Positions 31,905 to 40,381 of a DNA stretch of 43,923 nucleotides are shown here, in pieces; position 1 is the first letter of the stretch, and every line of letters starts with the position of its first letter. The notes below the pieces were generated by a model, which worked only from the letters and a program-made list of their open reading frames with translations, made no database searches and had not been told where the DNA came from. Source of the stretch: Aliigemmobacter aestuarii (GTDB taxonomy: Bacteria > Pseudomonadota > Alphaproteobacteria > Rhodobacterales > Rhodobacteraceae); the NCBI RefSeq assembly GCF_004799285.1, contig NZ_SSND01000007.1, positions 1-43,923 on the forward strand, written 5' to 3'. Position numbers and translations under genes: made by a program.

Positions 31905-32495
31905 ATGGCGTTTGTCGCCCGGAATTTCTATTCAGTTCTCGAGACATCCTTCCGCTGGGAGTGCAGTCAGACCGAGATCGTCGAACTGGCGATGGCCGAG
32001 AAGATCGACCTCGTCATCGCCCTGCCGAATGTCCGGTTTGACGATGGCAGCGAGGCGCGGATCGGCGTGATCGAGGGTGGTGCTGTGCGCCCCTTGTTCC
32101 GGGGCTATGGCCTACTCGAGGAGTTTGTCTTCATCCGTCAGGCGCGACCTGCGAACTGCGGCTGGAAGCGGATCGAGGAGCCCAAGGAGGGCATCCGCGT
32201 CATGGCGCCGGATGTGCTGATCACCGCGGCCGAGGTGGAAAGGTTCGAAGACGAAAACAACCTGGTGCGGAAGGTCGTGTCTGGCCCGGGCGCGCAATCC
32301 CGCTACGATTGGGACGGGTTCTACTGTGAGATCATCTGCCGGGTTCAGGAGGACGGCCTGCCTGCAAAGCAGAAAGACCTGATTGACGAGATGTTCAACT
32401 GGTTCCTGAGCAAGTCGGTCAACGGGGACGCCCCTGACGAGTCGACGATCCGCAAGAAGATCAGAGGCTTCTGGGGCAGGCTTCGCCCCGAATAG
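31905..32495 (+). CDS. Unknown protein flanked by inverted repeats, upstream of the integrase
   Basis: A 196-residue protein starting at the ATG at 31905, 7 bases after a GGGGG/CAGG stretch. The N-terminal half is mixed alpha/beta (FYSVLETSFRWECSQTEIVELAMAEKIDLVIALPNVRFDDGSEARIGVIEGGAVRPLFRGYG). The C-terminal half holds GAQSRYDWDGFYCEIICRVQEDGLPAKQKDLIDEMFNWFLSKS and DESTIRKKIRGFWGRLR. This C-terminal module (YDW..., followed by an STIRKKI helix) is common beside integrases in alphaproteobacteria and may be a DNA-binding regulator. It is one of few candidates for lysogeny control here. The product is not a known repressor type. Confidence 0.75.
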   Translation: MAFVARNFYSVLETSFRWECSQTEIVELAMAEKIDLVIALPNVRFDDGSEARIGVIEGGAVRPLFRGYGLLEEFVFIRQARPANCGWKRIEEPKEGIRVMAPDVLITAAEVERFEDENNLVRKVVSGPGAQSRYDWDGFYCEIICRVQEDGLPAKQKDLIDEMFNWFLSKSVNGDAPDESTIRKKIRGFWGRLRPE

Positions 32496-32523
32496 CCCCC
32501 ACACCGCCCAGCGCCGCCTTGAC

Positions 32524-32563
32524 CGGCGTAATCCCCCGGACCTTTCCGCCGGTTTCCGCCTCT
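32524..32563 (-). repeat. Right arm of the 40-base imperfect inverted repeat
   Basis: Partner of 31672-31711. It lies 74 bases before the integrase start and 28 bases after the stop of the 31905 gene. The arm overlaps where the integrase promoter should be, so it could be an operator shared by the promoters at both ends of the 0.9-kb segment. Confidence 0.8.
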
Positions 32564-32636
32564 GGCCGGTTTGGCCCGAATGAGACATTGCTCCGCGCCG
32601 CGGGTCGTCGCTGACTGCGGGTGAAAGGAGCGTCGC

Positions 32637-33866
32637 ATGAAGGCAAAACTCTCAGAACGCGTTGTAAAGGCTGCGGAAATCGGCAGCCGCAAGTACGTCC
32701 TCTTCGATGAGGATACCCCGGGCTTTGGGCTCTGCGTCTACACGACCGGGCGGAAGGGCTTCGTGCTGATCTACCGCATCGCGGGCCAGCAGAAGCGCTT
32801 CACCATCGGGGTCTGGCCGACATGGTCGGTCACCGCCGCCCGGGATGAAGCCAAGCGCCTGATCCGCGAAATCGATCGCGGGGAAGACCCGCTAGATTCC
32901 CGCAAGGCCGCCCGCGGGGCGCCAACGGTCAAGGAACTGGCGGAGCGCTTCATCGAAGAACACCTGCCGAAGCTCGCCCCGACCAACGCATCGGACCAGA
33001 AGAGCATGCTGGAAAAGCTGGTTTTGCCGGAATGGAAGAACCGAAAGGTGGCGGACATCACACCCACCGACGTCGATCGCCTGCTGACCAAAATCGCGGC
33101 CGGGCGGGCCCGGCCCTCGAAGAAGAAACCGACCCAGAAGCGGCGAAAGAAACTGGCCCCGCCCAAACCGACGCCGGTGCGCGCCAACCGGGCGGGGGAA
33201 ATGCTGCGCAAGATGTTCAATCTCGCCATGCTGTGGAAGATGCGCACCGACAACCCGGCCTTCGGCTTCCGCCGCCGCCCCGAGGTTGCGCGCGACCGGT
33301 TCCTGTCCTGCGAAGAGATCGAACGCCTGGCCAACGCCCTGGCCGTCGATGAAGATCAGCGCGCGGCCAGTATCATTCGTCTCTGCATGCTGACCGGTGC
33401 CCGGCTGGGCGAGGTCCGCACCGCCACCTTCGACCAGTTCAACCTCGACCTCGCGATCTGGACCAAGCAGGCCGCCTACACCAAGCAGCGCCGCATCCAC
33501 CGCGTACCGATCTCGCATGAGGCGGTCGCGTTGATCCGCTTGCGCCGTGAAATCGTGCCGAAGGGCTGCCCGTTTCTCTTCCCCGGCGACGTGCCCGATC
33601 AGCCGGTCGGCGATCCCAAACGCTTCTGGCCGAAGATGCAGAAGGTCGCGCAGATCCCCGACGTCCGCATCCACGACCTGCGGCACACCTTCGCCTCGCT
33701 GCTGGTCTCCGGCGGAGCATCGCTGGAAATGATCGGCCGTCTCCTCGGCCACACTCAGATCGGCACCACCCAGCGCTACGCCCACCTGATCGACGCGCCC
33801 CTCCGGGCCGGGGTCAACGCCGTCGGCGAGATGCTGAAGCCGAGGTTGCGCGTGGTGGGGGAGTAA
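32637..33866 (+). CDS. int: Tyrosine integrase of the element
   Basis: A 409-residue site-specific recombinase, with AAAGGAG six bases before the ATG. The N-terminal DUF4102-type arm-binding domain (residues 1-90: KYVLFDEDTPGFGLCVYTTGRKGFVLIYRIAGQQKRFTIG) and a core-binding domain precede the catalytic part. R256 (TGARLGEVR), H346-R349 (HDLRHTF), H372 (LLGHTQ) and the nucleophile Y381 (TTQRYAH) are all present, so it is probably active. An extra basic Lys/Pro/Arg linker at 160-180 is unusual. It should integrate the element at the tRNA 3' end. It lies 10 kb from attR because the restriction operon is between them. Confidence 0.95.
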   Translation: MKAKLSERVVKAAEIGSRKYVLFDEDTPGFGLCVYTTGRKGFVLIYRIAGQQKRFTIGVWPTWSVTAARDEAKRLIREIDRGEDPLDSRKAARGAPTVKELAERFIEEHLPKLAPTNASDQKSMLEKLVLPEWKNRKVADITPTDVDRLLTKIAAGRARPSKKKPTQKRRKKLAPPKPTPVRANRAGEMLRKMFNLAMLWKMRTDNPAFGFRRRPEVARDRFLSCEEIERLANALAVDEDQRAASIIRLCMLTGARLGEVRTATFDQFNLDLAIWTKQAAYTKQRRIHRVPISHEAVALIRLRREIVPKGCPFLFPGDVPDQPVGDPKRFWPKMQKVAQIPDVRIHDLRHTFASLLVSGGASLEMIGRLLGHTQIGTTQRYAHLIDAPLRAGVNAVGEMLKPRLRVVGE

Positions 33867-33930
33867 GGGGCGCCACTGTCAGAGCACGGGAAACATACCA
33901 CCATAACGCGACTGGCGACGCCTTTGAGCG

Positions 33931-33960
33931 TTGCCGCGCGGTCTGAATTCCGCTTATGCT
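33931..33960 (+). promoter_or_regulatory. Candidate promoter for the restriction-modification operon
   Basis: TTGCCG (33931-33936) and TATGCT (33955-33960) are 18 bases apart, 66 bases before the hsdR ATG, in the 160-base gap after the integrase. The -10 box matches TATAAT at four of six positions. Support is by sequence pattern only. Confidence 0.35.
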
Positions 33961-34026
33961 AGTGTATCAAGGCACTTATCCGATTTACCGCTGTAACGGT
34001 GCGTCGCGCTGCGAGGACAGGACCGC

Positions 34027-36483
34027 ATGGAAAAGCGATCGCTCAGTGAGCGTGACATTTGTACCAAGTTTATCACGCCCGCGCTGCGCAAGGCTGGCTG
34101 GGATGAAGTCACGCAAATCCGAGAAGAGGTCAGCTTTACCAAGGGGCGCATTATTGTTCGGGGCAAACTGGTAAGCCGCGGAAAGGGAAAGCGCGCCGAT
34201 TACATTCTGTCGGTAAAGCCGAATATTCCGATCGCGATCATTGAAGCCAAGGAAAACTCCCTGCCAGTTGCCGCGGGTATGCAACAAGGGCTTGAGTATG
34301 CTGAGACCTTGGGAATTCCGTTTGTATTCTCATCGAACGGTGACGGTTTCGTGTTTCATGACCGCACGGGGCTGAGCCCAGTGCCAGAAACGACGCTCGC
34401 GCTGGATGAATTCCCTTCACCTGCTGACCTTTGGGCGCGCTACCGGGCTTGGAAAGGGCTATCCGACGAAGCCGCTGCGGTTACATTGCAAGATTACTTC
34501 GACGACGGTAGCGGGAAGTCTCCTCGCTATTATCAGGTTAACGCGGTGAATGCGGCGATCGAAGCCATTGCCAAAGGACAAGATCGTGTCCTGTTGGTGA
34601 TGGCGACAGGGACCGGAAAAACCTATACGGCCTTCCAAATCATTTGGCGGCTTTGGAAGGCTGGCCAGAAGAAGCGCATCCTGTTTCTGGCGGATCGGAA
34701 CGTGCTGATCGATCAAACGATGGTCAACGATTTTCGGCCATTCGCAGGCATTATGGCAAAGCTCTCGACCCAATCGAAAACGATTGAGCGGGCGGATGGC
34801 ACCCTCACCGATCTGACGCTGGCCATGGACAAAAAACGCCGGATCGACACGTCCTATGAAATCTATCTGGGCCTTTATCAGGCGATCACAGGCCCGGATG
34901 AAAGCCAGAAGCTTTACAAGGAGTTTTCGCCGGACTTCTTCGATCTCATCGTCATCGACGAGTGCCACAGAGGCAGCGCCGCAGATGACTCTGCCTGGCG
35001 CGAAATCCTGGATCACTTTTCCGCAGCGACTCAGATCGGCCTGACTGCCACGCCCAAGGAAACCGAGTATGCCTCGAACATCGATTACTTCGGGGCGCCG
35101 GTTTACAGCTATTCTCTGAAGCAAGGCATCCGCGATGGCTTCCTTGCCCCATACAAGGTTATCAAAGTCCATATCGATCGCGACGTTCAGGGTTATCGCC
35201 CGGTTCAAGGCCAACTGGACCGTGACGGCGAAGAAGTCGAAGATCGCATCTACAACACCAAGGACTTCGATCGCACGCTGGTGCTTGACGACCGCACCAA
35301 GCTTGTCGCCCAGAAGGTCACCGACTTCCTGAAGCAAAGCGGCGACCGGATGGCGAAGACGATCGTCTTTTGTGTCGATCAGGAACACGCCGCCCGCATG
35401 CGCCAGGCGCTGATCAATGAAAACGCCGATCTCGTGGCCCAGAACCATCGCTACGTCATGCGGATCACGGGGAATGACAAGGAGGGCCTCGATCAGCTTG
35501 GCAACTTCATTGATCCCGAAGCTGCCTATCCAGTGATCGTGACCACGTCGCGCCTGTTGTCCACCGGCGTCGATGCTCAGACCTGCCGCCTGATCGTGCT
35601 TGACCGCGAGGTCGGGTCGATGACCGAGTTCAAGCAGATCGTAGGCCGCGGCACCCGGGTGCATGAAGACACCCAGAAGCTATACTTCACCGTGATGGAT
35701 TTCCGCGGTTCGACAAGCCATTTCGCTGACCCGGAGTTCGACGGCGAGCCGGTGCAAATCTATCAGCCCGGCCCGGATGATCCGATTACCCCGCCGGACG
35801 ACGCGCCCCAGACGGGGGATGATGGTGAGCCCCTTTCGCCTGAACCCGGCACTGACGAGACTGTTCTGATCGATCCGGCGGGTCCCGTGGCTGGGGCTAG
35901 GCCGACGGGCAATCCTATCCGCAAGGTCTATGTGGACGGGGTAGGGGCCCAGATCGTTGCTGAACGGGTCGAATACCTTGATGAAAGCGGCAAGCTGGTC
36001 ACGGAGTCCTTGCGCGACTACACACGAAAGGCCTTGCAGAAGCAGTTTTCCAGCCTCGATGCCTTCCTGAAGCGCTGGAACAGCGAACAGCGCAAAGAGG
36101 CTGTGATTGAGGAACTGGAAGCCGAGGGACTGCCGCTGGATATGATCGCGGCCGAGCTTGGCCGTGATCTCGATCCCTTCGACCTGATTTGCCACATTGC
36201 CTTTGACGCCAAACCGTTGACCCGGAAGGAACGGGCCGAGAACGTCATAAAGCGCGATGTCTTCACGAAGTTCGGCCCCCAAGCGCGCGCCGTTCTGGAA
36301 GCGCTTCTAGCCAAGTACGCCGATGAAGGGGTGATGAACCTCGATGACCCCGGCGTGCTGAAAATCGCCCCCTTCAGCGGGATGGGAAGCGTAGTTGAAC
36401 TCATCCGCGCATTTGGGGGAAAACCCGGGTTCGAACAGGCCGTCCGTGACCTTCAGGGCGCGCTCTATGACATCGCAGGGTAG
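34027..36483 (+). CDS. hsdR: Type I restriction subunit R
   Basis: An 818-residue EcoEI-type HsdR. The N-terminal PD-(D/E)XK nuclease has D58 (KRADYILSV) and E73-A-K75 (IAIIEAKENSLP). The translocase has Walker A ATGTGKT (193-199), DECH (311-314), the motif LTATPKETE, and helicase C-terminal motifs (VTTSRLLSTGVDAQTC, QIVGRGTRVHE). A C-terminal HsdM/S-binding domain runs to the end. An acidic Pro/Asp-rich linker (PGPDDPITPPDDAPQTGDDGEPLSPEPGTDE) separates the motor from it. It translocates DNA past HsdS-bound sites and cuts. It is the first gene of a seven-gene operon and all catalytic motifs are intact. Confidence 0.95.
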   Translation: MEKRSLSERDICTKFITPALRKAGWDEVTQIREEVSFTKGRIIVRGKLVSRGKGKRADYILSVKPNIPIAIIEAKENSLPVAAGMQQGLEYAETLGIPFVFSSNGDGFVFHDRTGLSPVPETTLALDEFPSPADLWARYRAWKGLSDEAAAVTLQDYFDDGSGKSPRYYQVNAVNAAIEAIAKGQDRVLLVMATGTGKTYTAFQIIWRLWKAGQKKRILFLADRNVLIDQTMVNDFRPFAGIMAKLSTQSKTIERADGTLTDLTLAMDKKRRIDTSYEIYLGLYQAITGPDESQKLYKEFSPDFFDLIVIDECHRGSAADDSAWREILDHFSAATQIGLTATPKETEYASNIDYFGAPVYSYSLKQGIRDGFLAPYKVIKVHIDRDVQGYRPVQGQLDRDGEEVEDRIYNTKDFDRTLVLDDRTKLVAQKVTDFLKQSGDRMAKTIVFCVDQEHAARMRQALINENADLVAQNHRYVMRITGNDKEGLDQLGNFIDPEAAYPVIVTTSRLLSTGVDAQTCRLIVLDREVGSMTEFKQIVGRGTRVHEDTQKLYFTVMDFRGSTSHFADPEFDGEPVQIYQPGPDDPITPPDDAPQTGDDGEPLSPEPGTDETVLIDPAGPVAGARPTGNPIRKVYVDGVGAQIVAERVEYLDESGKLVTESLRDYTRKALQKQFSSLDAFLKRWNSEQRKEAVIEELEAEGLPLDMIAAELGRDLDPFDLICHIAFDAKPLTRKERAENVIKRDVFTKFGPQARAVLEALLAKYADEGVMNLDDPGVLKIAPFSGMGSVVELIRAFGGKPGFEQAVRDLQGALYDIAG

Positions 36484-36486
36484 CGT

Positions 36487-37353
36487 ATGGATACCATTGG
36501 AAATCAGACAATTTGGGGTTTGCTGGACGATGAAAGTGACCCCAGATCAGTGTCAAACGAGTCAATAAGGCGAAGTTCGGGTCACTTTGTGAGTTCTTAT
36601 GTTGATCTGGCCCAAAAGATTGCGTCGCTTCAGTTCTTGAATCGCGAGCATGTCCTATTGTTTCGGGGGCAGAAGTCAGATTACAAGAATGCCTCTGGCC
36701 TGACGACAATAAAGCCAACGATCTTTCGTGCTATCTCTACAATGAAAGTTCCATCTCGGCACAGCCTTCAGAATCGGTTCTCGCAGTTGAAGAAAGCAGA
36801 AGAGGTTCTTGTCGAAAGATACCGAGACTTGGAACTTGTTGGGGCCGATCGACTCTCAAGATACAGGCTTCTTAGATGGTCGATCCTGCAGCACTATGAC
36901 GTTTGCCCGACACCCCTTCTGGATGTTTCCCAGTCACTGAGGATTGCAGCTTCGTTTGCTACGAGCGACGGGGCAGACGAAGGGTATGTTTACGTTCTTG
37001 CGGTTCCGAATCTCAGCGGCGCTGTAACGGCCAGCTCCGAGGCTTCGATGCAAATCGTCCGCCTGTCCAGTGCGTGTCCACCATCGGCGATGCGCCCACA
37101 CTTCCAAGAAGGTTACCTTCTCGGAGAATATCCTGAAATTGGTGATGTGCCACCTTTCGGCCAGTATAAACACGCTGAATTGGACTTTGGACGAAGGCTC
37201 GTGGCCAAGCTCCGATTCAACCCCAAGACCTTCTGGAAGAGTGATGCGTTTCCGCCAGTGTCCCTTAAGGCTCTCTACCCGACTGGCAAGCGTGATCCTC
37301 TTGAACAACTAATGATCGATCTGAAAGTTGAGATCGAAGGAGACCTTCTTTGA
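36487..37353 (+). CDS. FRG-domain protein inside the type I restriction operon
   Basis: A 288-residue protein three bases after hsdR; its stop overlaps the hsdM TTG start by four bases. It has an FRG domain: HVLLFRGQKSDYKN (FRG at 59-61), then WSILQHYDVCPTPLLDVSQSLRIAASFAT (131-159), the two hallmark blocks of the family. FRG proteins are poorly understood but are often found in defence islands; a nucleotide- or ADP-ribosyl-type activity has been suggested because the fold resembles ART-like domains. GC is about 50% here (36661) against about 63% in hsdM (37561), so this gene was inserted into the operon later. It could act as a second effector or a regulator of restriction. Confidence 0.88.
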   Translation: MDTIGNQTIWGLLDDESDPRSVSNESIRRSSGHFVSSYVDLAQKIASLQFLNREHVLLFRGQKSDYKNASGLTTIKPTIFRAISTMKVPSRHSLQNRFSQLKKAEEVLVERYRDLELVGADRLSRYRLLRWSILQHYDVCPTPLLDVSQSLRIAASFATSDGADEGYVYVLAVPNLSGAVTASSEASMQIVRLSSACPPSAMRPHFQEGYLLGEYPEIGDVPPFGQYKHAELDFGRRLVAKLRFNPKTFWKSDAFPPVSLKALYPTGKRDPLEQLMIDLKVEIEGDLL

Positions 37354-38798
37354 GCGTCCGCACCCTCGTAAAATCCATTCAGGACATCATGCGCAAGGAC
37401 ACCGGCGTCGACGGTGACGCCCAGCGCATCAGCCAGTTGTGCTGGATGTTCTTCCTCAAGATCATCGACGATCAGGATCAGGAACTGGAACTGACCAAGG
37501 ACGCCTACACGTCGCCCATTCCGGCCGATCTGCAGTGGCGCGCCTGGGCGGCTGATCCCGAAGGCATCACCGGCGAGGCGCTGCTCGACTTCGTCAACCT
37601 CACCCTCTTCCCGCGGCTTAAATCCCTGCCCACCGCTGCTGGCCCCCGCGCCAAGGTTGTCCGCGACGTGTTCGAAGACGCCTACAACTACATGAAATCC
37701 GGCCAGCTGATGCGGCAGATGATCAACAAGATCAACGAGGTGGATTTCAACAACCTGACCGAACGGCAGCACTTCGGCGACATCTACGAGCAGATCCTGA
37801 ACGACCTGCAAAACGCCGGAAACGCGGGCGAATACTATACCCCGCGCGCCGTCACCGCCTTCATGGTCCAGCAGATTGACCCCAAGCCCGGCGAGATCCT
37901 GTTCGACCCCGCCTGCGGCACCGGCGGCTTTCTGACCTGCGCCATGCGCCACATGCGCGACGCCTACGTCAAACGGCCCGAGCATGAGGCGCTGATGCAG
38001 GCCTCCCTCCGCGCTGTGGAAAAGAAACCGCTGCCCCATATGCTTTGCGTCACCAACATGCTGCTCAATGGGGTGGAGGAGCCGAACTTCGTCCGCCACG
38101 ATAACACCCTTGCCCGCCCGCTGGTCAGCTGGACCAAGGATGAACGCGTTGACATCGTCCTGACCAACCCGCCCTTTGGCGGCAAGGAAGAGGACGGGAT
38201 CGAGGGCAACTTCCCCACCTTCCGCACCCGCGAAACCGCCGATCTGTTCCTGGCCCTGATCATCCGCCTTCTGAAACCCGGTGGCCGCGCCGCCGTGGTG
38301 CTGCCCGACGGCTCGCTCTTCGGCGAAGGCATCAAGACCCGGCTCAAGGAACACCTGATGGAGGAGTGCAACCTGCACACCATCGTGCGGCTGCCGAATT
38401 CGGTCTTCAAACCCTATGCCTCCATCGGCACCAACCTGTTGTTCTTTGAAAAGGGCACGCCCACGCAGGACATCTGGTATTGGGAACACCGCGTGCCCGA
38501 GGGGCAGAAGGCATATTCGATGACCAAGCCGATCCGGCTGGATCATCTGGCCGACTGCGCCGCATGGTGGGGCGGGGCAGGGCGGCAGGGGCGGGTCGAA
38601 GGCCCCCAGGTGTGGAAGGTCTCGGCCGCCGAGATCAAGGCGCGCGGCTATAACCTAGACGTCAAGAACCCCCACGCCATTCAAGAAGAACACGACGATC
38701 CCGAAATCTTGCTGGCCGAACTGGACGCCGCCGAAGCAGAAGTTGCTGCGATCCGTGAGCAGTTGAAGGCGATCCTTACCGAGGCGCTTGCAGAATGA
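37350..38798 (+). CDS. hsdM: Type I DNA methyltransferase subunit M
   Basis: A 482-residue adenine-N6 methyltransferase starting at TTG coupled to the FRG stop. The N-terminal helical HsdM domain (residues 1-150) precedes the catalytic domain with motif I DPACGTGGF (186-194) and motif IV TNPPFGG (272-278). The end (DPEILLAELDAAEAEVAAIREQLKAILTEALAE) is a helix that binds HsdS. It methylates the site read by HsdS to protect host DNA. Key residues are intact. It overlaps hsdS by ATGA. Confidence 0.95.
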   Translation: MSVRTLVKSIQDIMRKDTGVDGDAQRISQLCWMFFLKIIDDQDQELELTKDAYTSPIPADLQWRAWAADPEGITGEALLDFVNLTLFPRLKSLPTAAGPRAKVVRDVFEDAYNYMKSGQLMRQMINKINEVDFNNLTERQHFGDIYEQILNDLQNAGNAGEYYTPRAVTAFMVQQIDPKPGEILFDPACGTGGFLTCAMRHMRDAYVKRPEHEALMQASLRAVEKKPLPHMLCVTNMLLNGVEEPNFVRHDNTLARPLVSWTKDERVDIVLTNPPFGGKEEDGIEGNFPTFRTRETADLFLALIIRLLKPGGRAAVVLPDGSLFGEGIKTRLKEHLMEECNLHTIVRLPNSVFKPYASIGTNLLFFEKGTPTQDIWYWEHRVPEGQKAYSMTKPIRLDHLADCAAWWGGAGRQGRVEGPQVWKVSAAEIKARGYNLDVKNPHAIQEEHDDPEILLAELDAAEAEVAAIREQLKAILTEALAE

Positions 38799-40381
38799 AC
38801 GCGCAACGACTCTTGGCCGCGTTCTCCAAGATCGGAGACGATCCCGACCGGATTCAGCAACTGCGCAAGATTGCTGTGGCGCTGGCGATCTCTGGCAAGC
38901 TTGACAACGGCGCAGCCTCGATGACGCCGTCCGAGGTCCTTAATGCTGTAAACCGCGTAAAGGCAGCTTTGGCAAAACGGGGGGCAATTCCAAAGCCGAA
39001 GCGCATGGAAGAGGTAACTGCCGAGCAACTTCCCGCAGATTTCACTGATCCAGCAAGGTTTGCCCCGCTGGGTGAACTGGCCCGTATCGAAAAGGGACTG
39101 ACAGGCATCCAGCAAGCACAACCAGGTGAATACCCGCTTGTTGTGACCTCGGCCGAACGGTCGACTTGCGACCACTTCGACTTTGAAGGGGCGGCTGCGA
39201 TCATCCCCTTGGTGTCATCTACCGGCCACGGGAATGCGAGCATCAACCGGCTTCACTATCAGGAGGGCAAGTTCGCGCTGGGCACCATCCTTGTCGCAGT
39301 TTTCCCTTACGACCCGGCGTTGATGTCTGCGCGCTTTCTTTTCGAGTACCTGTCCGCGTTCAAGGAAGAGCTGCTTGTCTCAAGAATGACGGGGACCGCG
39401 AACGTCACGCTGAGCGTGGGCCGAGTGGCTGAGGTGCCGGTTCCGTTGATCTGCCCCGAGGTCCAACGGAAGGTCGATGAACTCATGGCGCTGTGTGACC
39501 AGCTAGAGGCGGCGCGGGCGGGGCGAGAGGCGGTGCGGGATCGGCTGACCGCCGCGACCCTTACCCGCCTGACCGCCCCCGAGACGGATGCGAGAGACTT
39601 CGCCACCCACGCCCGCTTTGCCCTGCAAACCCTCCCCACCCTCACCACCCGCCCCGACCAGATCAAAACCCTCCGCCAAACCATCCTGAACCTCGCCGTG
39701 CGGGGAAAGCTGGTCGGGCAAGATTCTGCAGCAGAAGCAGTGGTCCAAAAGTACCGAAGTGAAGATCAACACCCTTTGCTCCCGGATAACTGGTATACTC
39801 TCAACTTTGGAAAATTCTGCGATATTGAGGGGGGAAACCAACCGCCTAAGAGCCAATTCGTTGATACGCCGAGAGAAGGCTATGTTCGCCTATTCCAGAT
39901 ACGCGACTTGGGTGAGCGCCCTGTTCCCGTTTACATTCCAGTTTCGACTGCGCGGAGCTTGTGCAAAAAGGGCGAGATCCTGATTGGGCGTTATGGTGCT
40001 TCGGTAGGGAAAATCTTCTGGGCAGAGGACGGTGCCTACAACGTTGCAATGGCCAAATTCATTTGGCCAGCGGATGCTTTCATTGCGCCATTTGCGTACT
40101 TGTTGTTGAAATCAGAGTTCTTTCAGGGCCCTTTGCTTGGTGCATCAAGGTCGGCACAAGCAGGGTTCAATAAGGGTGATCTGTCTGCAATCAACTTCCC
40201 CCTCCCGCCCCTCGCCGAACAACACCGCATCGTGGCCAAGGTCGATGCCCTGATGACGCTCTGCGATCAGCTGGAAGCCAGCCTCACCACCGCCACCACC
40301 ACCCGCTCCCGCCTCCTCGAAGCCCTGTTGCACGAGGCGCTGGGCGGGGCGCCAGGCGATCAAGCCGAGGCCGCCGCATGA
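38795..40381 (+). CDS. hsdS: Type I specificity subunit S, two target-recognition domains
   Basis: A 528-residue protein. A helical N-terminal extension (1-80) is followed by target-recognition domain 1 (about 85-235), a conserved coil (KVDELMALCDQLEAARAGREAVRDRL), domain 2 (about 310-470) and a second coil with the same motif (KVDALMTLCDQLEASLTTATTTRSRL). The paired VDxLMxLCDQLEA coils are the classical half-repeats that set the gap between half-sites. Domain 2 DNA is markedly AT-richer (47% in 39721-39780) than the conserved flank (73% in 39601-39660), so it was swapped in. The methylation sequence cannot be predicted by eye. Confidence 0.93.
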   Translation: MNAQRLLAAFSKIGDDPDRIQQLRKIAVALAISGKLDNGAASMTPSEVLNAVNRVKAALAKRGAIPKPKRMEEVTAEQLPADFTDPARFAPLGELARIEKGLTGIQQAQPGEYPLVVTSAERSTCDHFDFEGAAAIIPLVSSTGHGNASINRLHYQEGKFALGTILVAVFPYDPALMSARFLFEYLSAFKEELLVSRMTGTANVTLSVGRVAEVPVPLICPEVQRKVDELMALCDQLEAARAGREAVRDRLTAATLTRLTAPETDARDFATHARFALQTLPTLTTRPDQIKTLRQTILNLAVRGKLVGQDSAAEAVVQKYRSEDQHPLLPDNWYTLNFGKFCDIEGGNQPPKSQFVDTPREGYVRLFQIRDLGERPVPVYIPVSTARSLCKKGEILIGRYGASVGKIFWAEDGAYNVAMAKFIWPADAFIAPFAYLLLKSEFFQGPLLGASRSAQAGFNKGDLSAINFPLPPLAEQHRIVAKVDALMTLCDQLEASLTTATTTRSRLLEALLHEALGGAPGDQAEAAA

